A DNA stretch of 64,000 bases. Origin: Caballeronia sordidicola (GTDB lineage: Bacteria > Pseudomonadota > Gammaproteobacteria > Burkholderiales > Burkholderiaceae). The notes under the pieces were generated by a model that had not been told where the DNA came from, did not search any database, and saw nothing but the letters and a program-made list of their open reading frames with translations. The translations under genes were made by a program, and so were the position numbers. Below are positions 44,109 to 52,976 of the stretch, one piece after another (positions within the stretch are counted from its first letter, which is position 1; every line of letters begins with the position of its first letter). Location of the stretch: assembly GCF_002220365.1 (NCBI RefSeq), contig NZ_MTHB01000165.1, positions 1 to 64,000 on the forward strand. The letters run 5' to 3'.

Positions 44109-44471
44109 TCAGGTACCCGCCGTCTCGTCGATACGATCGATTCGCGACGGATAAAACGCCAGATAATTTTTGATTTGCGCGACGCCTTCGTTCGGCTGCT
44201 CGTAACTCCACACGGCGTTTTCGATGGGACCATCCTCGGTCAGCAGATGGTAGTACGTAGCGTCGCCCTTGTAAGGGCAATGTGAGGTATGCGTGGATTT
44301 CGAGAGGCGCGCCGTGTTGACATCGGCTCGCGGGAAATAATGCACCGGATCGAGGCCCGTTTCGATCAGCGTCAAGGCCGCATGGGTGTCGGCGAACGTC
44401 ACGCCCTGATGAATCACGCGATGGCGCCGCGTATTCAGCGAGATTTCAATGTGATGGGTGTCGGTGCTCAT
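44109..44471 (-). CDS. DUF427 domain protein
   Basis: A 120-aa protein of the DUF427 family: IHQGVTFADTHAALTLIETG, VHYFPRADV, SHCPYKGDATYYHL, AVWSYEQPNEGVAQIKNYLAFYPSR. The family has a small beta-barrel fold and no established function. Located 49 bases upstream of the CoxG-like gene on the same strand and may be cotranscribed with it. Confidence 0.9.
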   Translation of the reverse strand: MSTDTHHIEISLNTRRHRVIHQGVTFADTHAALTLIETGLDPVHYFPRADVNTARLSKSTHTSHCPYKGDATYYHLLTEDGPIENAVWSYEQPNEGVAQIKNYLAFYPSRIDRIDETAGT

Positions 44472-44533
44472 CGCGCGCTCCCGGTACCAAAAAAACGAAA
44501 CGGCCGCCGCCGTGTTTGCAGCAACGACATAAA

Positions 44534-44565
44534 AAAGCCACGGGTTTTCCGGGACCCGTGGCTTT
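44534..44565 (-). terminator. rho-independent terminator of the small secreted-protein gene
   Basis: Perfect 12-base arms AAAGCCACGGGT and ACCCGTGGCTTT with an eight-base loop. On the minus strand a T-run follows directly. It lies downstream of the gene at 44734-45282 and upstream of DUF427. Confidence 0.85.
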
Positions 44566-44582
44566 CATTATGAGACAACTTC

Positions 44583-44604
44583 GCGGTGCTTGTGCAAGCA
44601 CCGC
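44583..44604 (-). repeat. perfect short-loop palindrome
   Basis: Arms GCGGTGCTTG and CAAGCACCGC with only two bases between. It sits just before the terminator hairpin. Could be part of the 3' mRNA end or a protein-binding site. Confidence 0.6.
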
Positions 44605-44733
44605 TAACGTCTTAGGCACCGGCACCACACCCTGGAGCACATTTAAAGGATTGCCGCAGTCCTTTGTTTCATATGCGGTTTTGCGTACGGTGGCTCACCG
44701 CGGCGCATGGTGCGTCTGATAGTGTTTGAACGT

Positions 44734-45282
44734 TTACTGCATGGACCAGTGGAAATCAGCCTTCGCTCGACCGTTGCCGGCCACCGTCACCCCTTGCTTC
44801 TTTTCCGAATCCTTGTAGCGGGCATAGACCGTGTAATGGCCTGGCGGCAGCTTCACCAGCATGTAGGGGCCCATTGCGTCGGTCTTGAGTACTTCACCGT
44901 TCTTTGCATCGGCAATCCGCACATGGACGTCAGAGAGATAGTCTGACGTCGGCCCCGTGAATCGCAACGAAAGCGGCCAATGCGCCTGCTCGCGAATGAG
45001 CGCGTGCGATTCGTCCAGCCCCACGCCACCGGACGTGAACGACACGTCGCCTTGCGTCTGGATCTGCGGAAGCCCACCGCCGTTCGTATTGCCGGCGCTG
45101 CTCATGTCGCTCGTTCCGCCGCCCGCAGTCTGGGCGAACGCGCCGCCGGCCATCCCGAACGTCATCACGGCTGCCAGTACGGCAATGGACGCGTTCCTCA
45201 CGGCAGGCCGGCTGTGTTTAGTCAACGCGCCCGTGTTTCTCTCGGTAGTTGCTTCAATCGCTGCGTTAGTCGTCTTGGTCAT
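44734..45282 (-). CDS. secreted protein with carboxypeptidase-regulatory-like domain
   Basis: A 182-aa exported protein. A long N-region is followed by the signal core ASIAVLAAVMTFGMAGGAFA. The mature protein has a Gly/Ser/Thr/Asn-rich linker, then a beta-sandwich-like region: YLSDVHVRIADAKNGEVLKTDAMGPYMLVKLPPGHYTVYARY. AGGAG is well placed before the ATG. Similar small proteins are common in Burkholderia; function unknown. Probably periplasmic. Confidence 0.75.
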   Translation of the reverse strand: MTKTTNAAIEATTERNTGALTKHSRPAVRNASIAVLAAVMTFGMAGGAFAQTAGGGTSDMSSAGNTNGGGLPQIQTQGDVSFTSGGVGLDESHALIREQAHWPLSLRFTGPTSDYLSDVHVRIADAKNGEVLKTDAMGPYMLVKLPPGHYTVYARYKDSEKKQGVTVAGNGRAKADFHWSMQ

Positions 45283-45433
45283 CGTGATCAGCTCCTTATG
45301 GACTTCAGACGCCTTGATCGGCGTTCCGCTTGTCTCCCGCCGTCCAGCGCGCGATGTTTTGGACAGTCGGGCCAAAGCGGTTCGGGAGAGAAACTATGAG
45401 CACGGTTCATGCCTGCATCCCACCCTATTTTTC

Positions 45434-45487
45434 CAGGGCGGCGCGCTGCGTGCCGCCCTGCTCCTGCATCGCCTGAAGTTCAGGCGA
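45434..45487 (-). terminator. two hairpins downstream of the protease gene
   Basis: First (on the minus strand) is a TCGCCTGAA/TTCAGGCGA palindrome 20 bases after the protease stop, then CAGGGCGGC/GCCGCCCTG. No T-run follows, so termination may be partial or Rho-dependent. Confidence 0.45.
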
Positions 45488-45506
45488 TATTCACATCACC
45501 CGGCAA

Positions 45507-47042
45507 TCAGCCCAGATCCACCGGCACGAAGATCTGCGCATCGTCGCGCTGGATCAGCAACGCGATGCTGTCGCCAGCGTGAGCCACCATCGTCTTCAAT
45601 TGCTCCACGCTCGTGACAGGCTGGCCGTTGACCGCCAGGATCACATCGCCGGCCTGGATGCCCGCGCTTTCCGCCGCGCCGCCCGACTGTTGCACGAGCA
45701 GACCGCGAGACAGCGACGCGCTTTGCTTCTCTTCAGGCGTCAGCGGCCGGACAGCGACTCCCAGCCGCGCATCCTGCGATGCCGAATCGGCCTTATCCCC
45801 ACCCTGGCCCGCGCTCGCGGTCTTGGCATCGGATAACGTGCCCACGGTCACGCTCAGGTCCTTCGTAGCCTTGTCACGCCAGACCTGCACCTTCGTCGTG
45901 GTTCCCGGCGCGAGCGCCGCCACCTGCGACGGCAACGCGTTCGAATCCGCAACCGGCTGGCCGTTGACAGAAAGGATCACGTCGCCGGGCTGCAGGCCGG
46001 CCTTGGCCGCCGGACCGCCCGCTTCGACCGAACTCACGAGCGCGCCATTCGGGCTTTGCAGGCCGAACGACTTCGCGAGCGTCTGGTCCATGCCCTGGAC
46101 GGTCACGCCAAGACGGCCGCGATCCACATGGCCGGTCTTCACCAGCGCGTCTTTCACCTTCATGGCTTCATTGATCGGGATTGCGAACGAAAGTCCCTGG
46201 AAGCCACCGGTCTGCGAATAGATCATCGAATTGATGCCGATCACTTCGCCTTGCAGATTGAAGAGCGGCCCACCCGAGTTACCTGGATTCACCGGCACGT
46301 CGGTCTGGATGAACGGCGTGTAGTTCTCGTTAGGCAACGAGCGCGATTTCGCGCTGATGATGCCGGACGTCACGGTGTTGTCGAAACCGTAAGGCGAGCC
46401 GATTGCGACCACCCACTGGCCGACCTTGCTGCCGTTCGGGTCGCCAATCTTGACGACCGGCAGGTTCTTCGCATCGATCTTCAACACGGCGACGTCCGAC
46501 TGCTTGTCCGAGCCGATTACTTTCGCGCGGTATTCGCGCTTGTCGGTGGTCTTGACCGTGACGACGTTCGCGCCGTCGACCACGTGTGCGTTGGTCAGGA
46601 TGTAGCCGTCACTGCTCACGATAAAGCCTGAACCCAGGCTTTCGCTGGGGGTATCGGACGCGTTCTGGCCGTCGTTGCCGCCCATGCCCGGCACGCCATT
46701 ACCGTAGAAATGCTTGAAGAACTGGTAGAACGGGTCGCTCGGATCGATCGGCAATTGCGGATTGCCACCGCTTGCGCCACCGTTCATGCCATTGCGGCGC
46801 GACGCGGTCTTGACCACGTGTTTAGCGCTGATGTTGACGACCGCCGGGCCGTAGGTTTCAACCAGCCCGGAGAAATCCGGAATACCGGTCTTCGCAGCGG
46901 CTTCGGCCGGCATCATCGCGGCTTGTGCCGGCGTGATGACCTGCGGTGCCGGGACATTCCGGTTTCCGGCCACGTAACCCGCCGACAAGGCGACGGCAAC
47001 GGCTACCGCAATGGCGCTGCGGGAAATGATCTTCGCTTTCAT
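45507..47042 (-). CDS. periplasmic DegQ/DegP-family serine endoprotease
   Basis: A 511-aa HtrA-type protease. Signal segment AIAVAVAVALSAGYVAG; trypsin-like domain with the triad His (TNAHVVDGA), Asp (SDVAVLKID) and Ser (NPGNSGGPLFN); two PDZ domains (GRLGVTVQGMDQTLAKSF..., DARLGVAVRPLTPEEKQ...). It degrades or refolds damaged envelope proteins. Its position downstream of a two-component system, and a YTTAAG repeat upstream that matches the one before that system, suggest stress-controlled expression. Confidence 0.93.
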   Translation of the reverse strand: MKAKIISRSAIAVAVAVALSAGYVAGNRNVPAPQVITPAQAAMMPAEAAAKTGIPDFSGLVETYGPAVVNISAKHVVKTASRRNGMNGGASGGNPQLPIDPSDPFYQFFKHFYGNGVPGMGGNDGQNASDTPSESLGSGFIVSSDGYILTNAHVVDGANVVTVKTTDKREYRAKVIGSDKQSDVAVLKIDAKNLPVVKIGDPNGSKVGQWVVAIGSPYGFDNTVTSGIISAKSRSLPNENYTPFIQTDVPVNPGNSGGPLFNLQGEVIGINSMIYSQTGGFQGLSFAIPINEAMKVKDALVKTGHVDRGRLGVTVQGMDQTLAKSFGLQSPNGALVSSVEAGGPAAKAGLQPGDVILSVNGQPVADSNALPSQVAALAPGTTTKVQVWRDKATKDLSVTVGTLSDAKTASAGQGGDKADSASQDARLGVAVRPLTPEEKQSASLSRGLLVQQSGGAAESAGIQAGDVILAVNGQPVTSVEQLKTMVAHAGDSIALLIQRDDAQIFVPVDLG

Positions 47043-47095
47043 CGTGTGCTCCTCGGGGATGCGCTTCAGAATGAAACGAAGAGTACGGGGCGCCG

Positions 47096-47112
47096 CTTAA
47101 AGGGCACTTAAA
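47096..47112 (-). promoter_or_regulatory. PmrA/QseB-like box upstream of the protease gene
   Basis: On the minus strand it reads TTTAAG-TGCCC-TTTAAG, two direct hexamers 11 bases apart, 54 bases before the start codon. The pattern is the YTTAAK-N5-YTTAAK box of PmrA/QseB-type regulators. Confidence 0.6.
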
Positions 47113-48433
47113 CCGGGGTAGTTAAAGCAGATCTGAATTGAATGGAGACGAGCAAACCCCCGCTTTTCGATTCGGCAAGCGAAACTTTCGCGTCATGCTG
47201 CACCGCGATCCGGCGCACGATCGCAAGGCCCAGGCCGCTGCCCGCCACGTCCGTGCGTGCCCGGCTCGCGCCCGTTCCCGCGCGATAAAACCGGTCAAAC
47301 ACACGCTCGCGTTCGTCGGCCGGGATACCCGGGCCGCTGTCGGCTATTTCCAGTGTGGGATTGCCGTCTTTCACCTGCAAGCAGACGTCCACCCGCCCGC
47401 CATCAGGCGTGTATTTCGTGGCGTTATCGATGAGATTGTTGAACATCACGCGCAACGCATTGGCGTCGCCGGAGATAGTTGCCGGTTCGCTCGCCTCAAT
47501 GCCCAGGTCGACACCGCGCTGTTGCGCGACCAGCACGGACGCGCCCACGCATTCGTCCAGCAGCGCGTGCAGGTCCACCGGCTTGGTCTCGCTCTTGCCG
47601 TCAGGTTCCGAGCGCGCGAGCGCAAGCAGTTGCTCGGCCAGGCGCGTGGCGCGCGTGATGCCCGCTTGCAGGTCGTCGAGCGCTTCCTTGCGCGACGCGT
47701 CGTCCTTTGCGCGCGCCACCAGCTGCGACTGGATCTGCACGGCGGCGAGCGGCGTGCGAAGCTCGTGCGCGGCGTCGGCGACGAAAGCCTTTTGCGTATC
47801 CAGCGCGGTTGCAAGACGAGCGAGCAACGCGTTCAAAGCGCGCACAACGGGTACGACTTCTTCCGGCAAACGGTTGTCGGGTAACGGCTCCAGCGCTTCG
47901 GGATGACGCGTGTCGAGCGCGCGCGTCACACGTTGCAGCGGCTTCAAACCCCGTCCGACGATAATCCATATCGCCATGCCGAGCAGCGGCAACAGCACCA
48001 CGAGCGGCCACAAGGTTCGCCACGCGACACCTGCTGCCAGCCGGTTGCGGATGGACAGCGGCTGCGCGAGCTGGACGACGTTGTCGCCGACAATCGCGCT
48101 ATAGACACGCCATACGCCTCGCGGCGTGGCTTCGGTGGAAAAGCCGAGTTCGGCGTGAGGAGCCAGCGGCACGCGCGGGTGCGAGTAATACATGAGCACG
48201 CCGTTGCGGTTCCAGATCTGGATCACGACGCCTTCGTCGCTGTCGCTGCGCGATTGCAGCACCGACGAAAACGGCTCCGACGGCAGCGCGGCCGCAATCT
48301 GCTCCAGTTGGTAATCGAAGAGTTCGTTCGCTTCAGCCAGCGCCTGACGGTAGATCAGCCAGCCCGCAAACCCCACGCCGACGATCACCAGTGCCAGCAG
48401 CCAGACCAGCAATTGGCGGCGAATGGAATGCAT
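47108..48433 (-). CDS. sensor histidine kinase (QseC/PmrB-like)
   Basis: A 441-aa inner-membrane kinase. Helix 1 (LLVWLLALVIVGVGFAGWLIY), a periplasmic sensing region of about 110 residues, helix 2 (LWPLVVLLPLLGMAIWIIV), HAMP-like linker, H-box FVADAAHELRTPLAAVQ, N-box FNNLIDNATKYTP, G-boxes ADSGPGIP and GSGLGLAIV. Overlaps the response-regulator stop by one base. Likely senses envelope conditions. Confidence 0.92.
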   Translation of the reverse strand: MHSIRRQLLVWLLALVIVGVGFAGWLIYRQALAEANELFDYQLEQIAAALPSEPFSSVLQSRSDSDEGVVIQIWNRNGVLMYYSHPRVPLAPHAELGFSTEATPRGVWRVYSAIVGDNVVQLAQPLSIRNRLAAGVAWRTLWPLVVLLPLLGMAIWIIVGRGLKPLQRVTRALDTRHPEALEPLPDNRLPEEVVPVVRALNALLARLATALDTQKAFVADAAHELRTPLAAVQIQSQLVARAKDDASRKEALDDLQAGITRATRLAEQLLALARSEPDGKSETKPVDLHALLDECVGASVLVAQQRGVDLGIEASEPATISGDANALRVMFNNLIDNATKYTPDGGRVDVCLQVKDGNPTLEIADSGPGIPADERERVFDRFYRAGTGASRARTDVAGSGLGLAIVRRIAVQHDAKVSLAESKSGGLLVSIQFRSALTTPV

Positions 48434-49095
48434 CAGGCTTCCTTCGACACCATATAACCCAGTCCACGAACGTTGCGGATAAGGTCGGGCCCAAGCTTTT
48501 TGCGCAACGAATGGATGTAGACCTCGACCGTGTTGCTGCCGATTTCCTCACCCCAGCCGTAGATTTTCTCTTCGAGCTGGCTCTTCGATAAAACCGCGCC
48601 CGGGCGCGCCATCAAGGCTTCGAGCAGCGCGAACTCGCGGGCGGACAACGCTACGGCGTTGCCCTCCAGCGTGACCTGGTGGCCTACGGGGTCGAGCGTC
48701 AATGCGCCGTGGCGGATCAGGGAGTCGCCGCGACCAGCGTGCCGCCGGATCAGGGCACGCATGCGAGCGCCCAGTTCGTCCAGGTCGAAAGGCTTGACGA
48801 GATAGTCGTCGGCGCCGGCGTCCAGGCCTTTTACGCGGTCGGCAATGGCGTCCCGGGCGGTGACTATCAGCACGGGCAGTGCGTTGCCTTTTGCTCTCAG
48901 GCTCTTGAGGACATCGAGGCCGTCGCGTTTCGGCAAGCCCAGGTCCAGCAGCATGAGATCGTAAGGTTCGCCGCCTACCGCCGTCAGGGCGGCTTCACCG
49001 TCCTGCACCCAGTCCACCGCGAATCCGTCGCTGCGCAGCGCCTTGCGGACGCCCTCCGCAATCATTCTGTCGTCTTCTACCAGTAGGATTCGCAT
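48433..49095 (-). CDS. OmpR-family response regulator (QseB/PmrA-like)
   Basis: A 220-aa regulator. Receiver domain with acidic pocket VEDD, phospho-Asp51 in LMLLDLGLP, Thr (VTARD) and Lys (VKPFD); then a winged-helix DNA-binding domain (LSAREFALLEALMARPGAVLSK, SNTVEVYIHSLRKKLG, VRGLGYMV). It probably binds the YTTAAG repeats found before its own gene and before the protease gene. Confidence 0.93.
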   Translation of the reverse strand: MRILLVEDDRMIAEGVRKALRSDGFAVDWVQDGEAALTAVGGEPYDLMLLDLGLPKRDGLDVLKSLRAKGNALPVLIVTARDAIADRVKGLDAGADDYLVKPFDLDELGARMRALIRRHAGRGDSLIRHGALTLDPVGHQVTLEGNAVALSAREFALLEALMARPGAVLSKSQLEEKIYGWGEEIGSNTVEVYIHSLRKKLGPDLIRNVRGLGYMVSKEA

Positions 49096-49166
49096 CGGTT
49101 TGGGTCACGGCTTGTCTTGGCTTTGCAGCCCGGACGTTCATTCTAGCCGGGACGGGTCAAGGCGGG

Positions 49167-49183
49167 CTTAAAGGGGCCTTAAG
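49167..49183 (-). promoter_or_regulatory. PmrA/QseB-like box upstream of the response-regulator gene
   Basis: On the minus strand CTTAAG-GCCCC-TTTAAG, with the same 11-base period as the site before the protease gene. 72 bases before the start codon. Suggests autoregulation. Confidence 0.6.
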
Positions 49184-49238
49184 ACAACAGGAGCCCATTT
49201 TCCCTCGCCCTTTCAACGCGCCCTTTCAACGCACCCTT

Positions 49239-50261
49239 TCAACGTGCCGCGCTGAACCCGCCGAAGAACGCCCGCGCATTCGCCTCAAGCGTATCGATGT
49301 GATACCCACCCTCCTGCACGATCAACGTCGGCAACGTCAGCGCGCCAATCGCGCCGCCCAGCCTGCCGAATCCCTCGGTCGTCACCGCGACCGTCGACTG
49401 AGGATCGTCCTTGTAGATATCAAAGCCCAGCGCCAGCACCAGAACATCCGGCTGGAAGCGCTCAAGCACACGCGTGGCGGTATCGAGGGCATCGAAAAAC
49501 ACCTCCTCCGATGAACCATGCGGCATCGGCAAATTCACGTTGTAACCCTCGCCGGCCGCCTCGCCGCGCTCGTCGTCAAAACCGGCCACGACCGGGTAGA
49601 AATTCGTCGGGTCACCGTGAATGGAGACATACAGCACGTCGCTGCGGTCGTAGAAGATTTCCTGCACGCCTTGACCGTGGTGCATGTCGGTATCGAGGAT
49701 GGCTACGCGGCCATACTTCGCACGCAGCGCCTGCGCCGCGATTGCCGCATTGTTGAGGTAGCAGAAACCGCCCGCTGCTTCAGCACGCGCATGATGCCCC
49801 GGCGGCCGGCACAACGCATACGCCTCGCGCGCGCCGTCCAGGATCGCGTTCGCTGCGCCAAGCGCGCTTTGCGCCGACCAGTAGGCAGATTCGTATGTGT
49901 CGGGGCCGACCGGGCAACTGCCGTCGGCGAGATAGCGCGCTGCTTGTCCAAGCACGCCGCGCAACGGATTGTTCTCGCGGATATACACATTCGACATTAC
50001 TTCGTCGCCCCATTCGGCCGGCACCTTCTTCCACTCACGATGCGCTTCCTCAAGAAATCGCAAGTAGTTCATGCCGTGCACGGCGGCGAGCGGTGCAGCG
50101 CCAAGGTCGGCGGGTTCGCGGACGTCGAATCCGAGTGCCTTCGACGCCTCGACCAGCCGCAACGCGCGCTCCGGAATTTCCTGCGGCGTGCGCATCTGAC
50201 CACGCGAAAGGTATGTCCGCGGATGATGTTTGAGTTGCGAAGGATGGAAGTAAGTCAGCAT
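49239..50261 (-). CDS. histone deacetylase-family acetylpolyamine amidohydrolase-like protein
   Basis: A 340-aa zinc amidohydrolase. Conserved PPGHHARAEAAGGFCYLNNAAI, zinc ligands in ILDTDMHHGQG and LALGFDIYKDDP, and the closing VQEGGYHID. Resembles bacterial acetylpolyamine amidohydrolases, which remove acetyl groups from acetylated polyamines. Last gene of a three-gene cluster behind an M20 amidohydrolase and an MHS transporter. Confidence 0.88.
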   Translation of the reverse strand: MLTYFHPSQLKHHPRTYLSRGQMRTPQEIPERALRLVEASKALGFDVREPADLGAAPLAAVHGMNYLRFLEEAHREWKKVPAEWGDEVMSNVYIRENNPLRGVLGQAARYLADGSCPVGPDTYESAYWSAQSALGAANAILDGAREAYALCRPPGHHARAEAAGGFCYLNNAAIAAQALRAKYGRVAILDTDMHHGQGVQEIFYDRSDVLYVSIHGDPTNFYPVVAGFDDERGEAAGEGYNVNLPMPHGSSEEVFFDALDTATRVLERFQPDVLVLALGFDIYKDDPQSTVAVTTEGFGRLGGAIGALTLPTLIVQEGGYHIDTLEANARAFFGGFSAAR

Positions 50262-50274
50262 TGCCGGGTCCTAG

Positions 50275-51519
50275 TTACGCGTGCACCGTCGCACTGATTA
50301 CTGCGCGCGCCAGTACTGCATTGATCAAAACATTCGCACCGCACGTGACGTCTTCGGGGAGCGCATCCTCGGCTTCGTTGTGCGAAAGGCCATCTACGCA
50401 CGGGATGAAAACCATGGCCGTAGGCACGTGCCGCGCTAGGTGGATAGCGTCGTGACCCGCGCCGCTGACAATACGCTCGTACGCGTAGCCGAAGCCTTTC
50501 GTGGCTTCTTCCACAAGATCTACGCATGCGGAATCAAACGGCGTGGCAGGGCTTTTCCAGTACGTTGCAATCTCGGTTTCAAGACCTCTTTGCGCGGCGA
50601 TCCTGCCGAAGGCCGTGCGCACTTCGTGTTCCATCGCGTCAATTTGCGTATCGTCGGGATGACGCAGGTCGACGGTGAACGCAACGCGCCCCGCAATGGT
50701 GTTACGCGATGAATTCGGCACGTCCACCTGGCCGATCGTGACCAGGCCGAGCGGCGCAAACCGTTGCGCGATGGCTTCGAGTTCAAGCGCCATCGCCGCG
50801 CTCGCGAACATCGCGTCCTTCCGATACAGCATGGGCGTCGTGCCGGCGTGGGCGGCCACGCCCGTCACGTCGACATCAAGCCAGCGGATCGCCTGACCAC
50901 CCGTGACAACGCCGATAGGATGGCCGTGACTCTCCAGAATCGGCCCTTGTTCGATATGCGCTTCGAAATACGAATCGACGTCTTGAACGCCGAGTCCGCG
51001 TGTTCCCGCGCAACCGCTCTCGTTCAAAGCTTCCCGCAACGTTACGCCGTCTGCGTCCTTCGTCTGCAATGCAGCCTCCAACGGCGTCGCGCCGACAAAC
51101 ACCGCCGAGCCGAGCATGGCCGGCGTGAAGCGCGCGCCCTCTTCGTTCGTCCACGAGACAAGCTCAATGGGCTTTTCCGTCAACACGCCGTGATCGTTCA
51201 ACGTGCGCACCACTTCGAGCGCGGCCAGAACGCCATAGACGCCATCGAAGCGGCCGCCTTCCGGCTGCGTATCCAGATGACTGCCGATCAGCACGGGTTT
51301 CGCGTTCGCATCCGAGCCGTCACGACGCGCGAACAGGTTGCCCACTTCATCGGTACGCACCGTCATTCCCGCTTCGCCGCACCACGTGGCGAACAACTCG
51401 CGGCCGCGCCGGTCTTCTTCCGTCAACGCAAGGCGCCGTACGCCGCCTTTCGGTGTCGCGCCGATTTTTGCCATCTCCATCAAGCTCGCCCACAGGCGCG
51501 GGCCGTCGATCTTCAACAT
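50275..51519 (-). CDS. M20-family amidohydrolase (allantoate / N-carbamoyl-L-amino acid hydrolase type)
   Basis: A 414-aa dinuclear metal amidohydrolase. IGSHLDTQPEGGRFDGVYG has the first metal His and the bridging Asp; ELVSWTNEEGARFTPAMLGS has the catalytic Glu; HIEQGPILE the next ligand. This is the HyuC/AllC group. It cleaves a carbamoyl or ureido group from a small acid; which one is not clear. Lies 13 bases upstream of the amidohydrolase gene in one operon. Confidence 0.9.
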   Translation of the reverse strand: MLKIDGPRLWASLMEMAKIGATPKGGVRRLALTEEDRRGRELFATWCGEAGMTVRTDEVGNLFARRDGSDANAKPVLIGSHLDTQPEGGRFDGVYGVLAALEVVRTLNDHGVLTEKPIELVSWTNEEGARFTPAMLGSAVFVGATPLEAALQTKDADGVTLREALNESGCAGTRGLGVQDVDSYFEAHIEQGPILESHGHPIGVVTGGQAIRWLDVDVTGVAAHAGTTPMLYRKDAMFASAAMALELEAIAQRFAPLGLVTIGQVDVPNSSRNTIAGRVAFTVDLRHPDDTQIDAMEHEVRTAFGRIAAQRGLETEIATYWKSPATPFDSACVDLVEEATKGFGYAYERIVSGAGHDAIHLARHVPTAMVFIPCVDGLSHNEAEDALPEDVTCGANVLINAVLARAVISATVHA

Positions 51520-51538
51520 GATTCGTTATCCTCTTGAC

Positions 51539-52849
51539 TCAACGAGTAGCCAGTGCTTCCGGAGCATCGGCGCGGCGATGTTTCAGCGCATCGAGCACGA
51601 CAATCGACAGGAGCGAAATCCCGGCAAGACACGTGTAAAACACTGCCAGCGGCCACCATTGCCCCGTGAATTTGTGCGCAAGCCAAGTTCCGACGAGCGG
51701 CGTCAAACCGCCCGCGATCGCGCCGCAAACCTGATACGAAATCGAGATCGCCGAGTACCGCACACGCACCGGAAACACGCCGCTGACAAAACCTGCGATG
51801 ACCGAATAGAAGCTCGCCATACAGACCACGGCGATCGCGATGCCGATAATCATCGACACCATGTTGCCGCTCTGCACGAGGATGAACATGGGATAGGGCG
51901 AGATCATCGCGCACAGGGCCGTGAGCTTCAGGAAGCGCGCACCGCCTATCTTTTCGGCGAGCAACGCGGCGAGCGGCTGGGTAAGAAACTGGATGATCGC
52001 GACGGCAAACAGGCAATCGAGGATCAGCGATTTCGTCACGCCCACATACTGCGTGGTGTACGAAATCATGAAGGTGTTGGTGAAATACACGCCGGCAATG
52101 CCAATCGTATTTGCGCCAATGCAAAACGCAACCAGCGCGCCCGACGAACGGAACACCTCGGCAATCGGCAGGTCCACCGTGCGCTTGGACAACTTCTCGC
52201 GCTCGAATTCCGGCGACTCGTTCACGCCCATCCGAATCAGGATGCCGACCACCAGCAACACCGCGCTCACCAGAAACGGCAAGCGCCAGCCCCACGCGAT
52301 GAACTCGTCATGCGGCATCGACGTCACCGCGCGAAACGCGATCAGCGACAGAATCAGGCCGGCCGGGCTGCCGAGTTGCGCGAACGACGCGAAAAACGTC
52401 CGCCGCCCCTTGGGTGCATGCTCGGCCGCCATCAGCACGGCTCCGCCCCATTCGCCGCCAACCGCAATGCCCTGCACCACGCGCAGCAACACGAGCAGCA
52501 CCGGCGCGAGCAGGCCGACTTTCGAATAAGCGGGCAGCAAACCGACGCACACGGTCGCCACGCCCATCATCATCAGCGTGGTCATCAGCGCTTTCTTGCG
52601 GCCGATCTTGTCGCCGAGATGACCGAAGATCACGCCGCCCAAGGGCCGCGCGAAGAACCCGACGGCGAACGTGGCGAATGACGCCATCGTGCTGATGAAC
52701 GGATCGTGCGACGGGAAATACAGCTCGCCGAAGACAAGCGCGGCGGCGGTGGCGTAGATATAGAAGTCGTACCACTCGATCATCGTGCCGATGAAAGCGG
52801 CGGCCGCCGCGCGCACGGGCTGCCGAGTCGCATCAAGTGCTGGGGTCAA
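51539..52849 (-). CDS. MFS transporter, metabolite:H+ symporter (MHS) family
   Basis: A 436-aa inner-membrane transporter with 12 helices. FIGTMIEWYDFYIYATAAALVFGELYF at the N-terminus and GHLGDKIGRKKAL between helices 2 and 3 are typical of the ShiA/KgtP/ProP group. It probably imports the substrate of the two downstream amidohydrolases. First gene of the operon, divergent from a LysR gene. Confidence 0.9.
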   Translation of the reverse strand: MTPALDATRQPVRAAAAAFIGTMIEWYDFYIYATAAALVFGELYFPSHDPFISTMASFATFAVGFFARPLGGVIFGHLGDKIGRKKALMTTLMMMGVATVCVGLLPAYSKVGLLAPVLLVLLRVVQGIAVGGEWGGAVLMAAEHAPKGRRTFFASFAQLGSPAGLILSLIAFRAVTSMPHDEFIAWGWRLPFLVSAVLLVVGILIRMGVNESPEFEREKLSKRTVDLPIAEVFRSSGALVAFCIGANTIGIAGVYFTNTFMISYTTQYVGVTKSLILDCLFAVAIIQFLTQPLAALLAEKIGGARFLKLTALCAMISPYPMFILVQSGNMVSMIIGIAIAVVCMASFYSVIAGFVSGVFPVRVRYSAISISYQVCGAIAGGLTPLVGTWLAHKFTGQWWPLAVFYTCLAGISLLSIVVLDALKHRRADAPEALATR

Positions 52850-52913
52850 GGTGTCTCCTGATTCGCTCGTATTGATGCGGATGGTCAGAGCGTTTTATCG
52901 CCAGCCATAAAAC

Positions 52914-52959
52914 ATTAGTCCAATTTCGATTTATTATTCGCCGTATAAGTTTGGCTAAT
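52914..52959 (+). promoter_or_regulatory. candidate LysR-type operator region
   Basis: The inverted repeat ATTAGTCCAA / TTTGGCTAAT (imperfect) brackets an AT-rich stretch in the divergent gap between the MHS transporter and LysR genes. A likely place for regulator binding and both promoters. Confidence 0.4.
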
Positions 52960-52976
52960 ACCTTGGACATTTCCCC

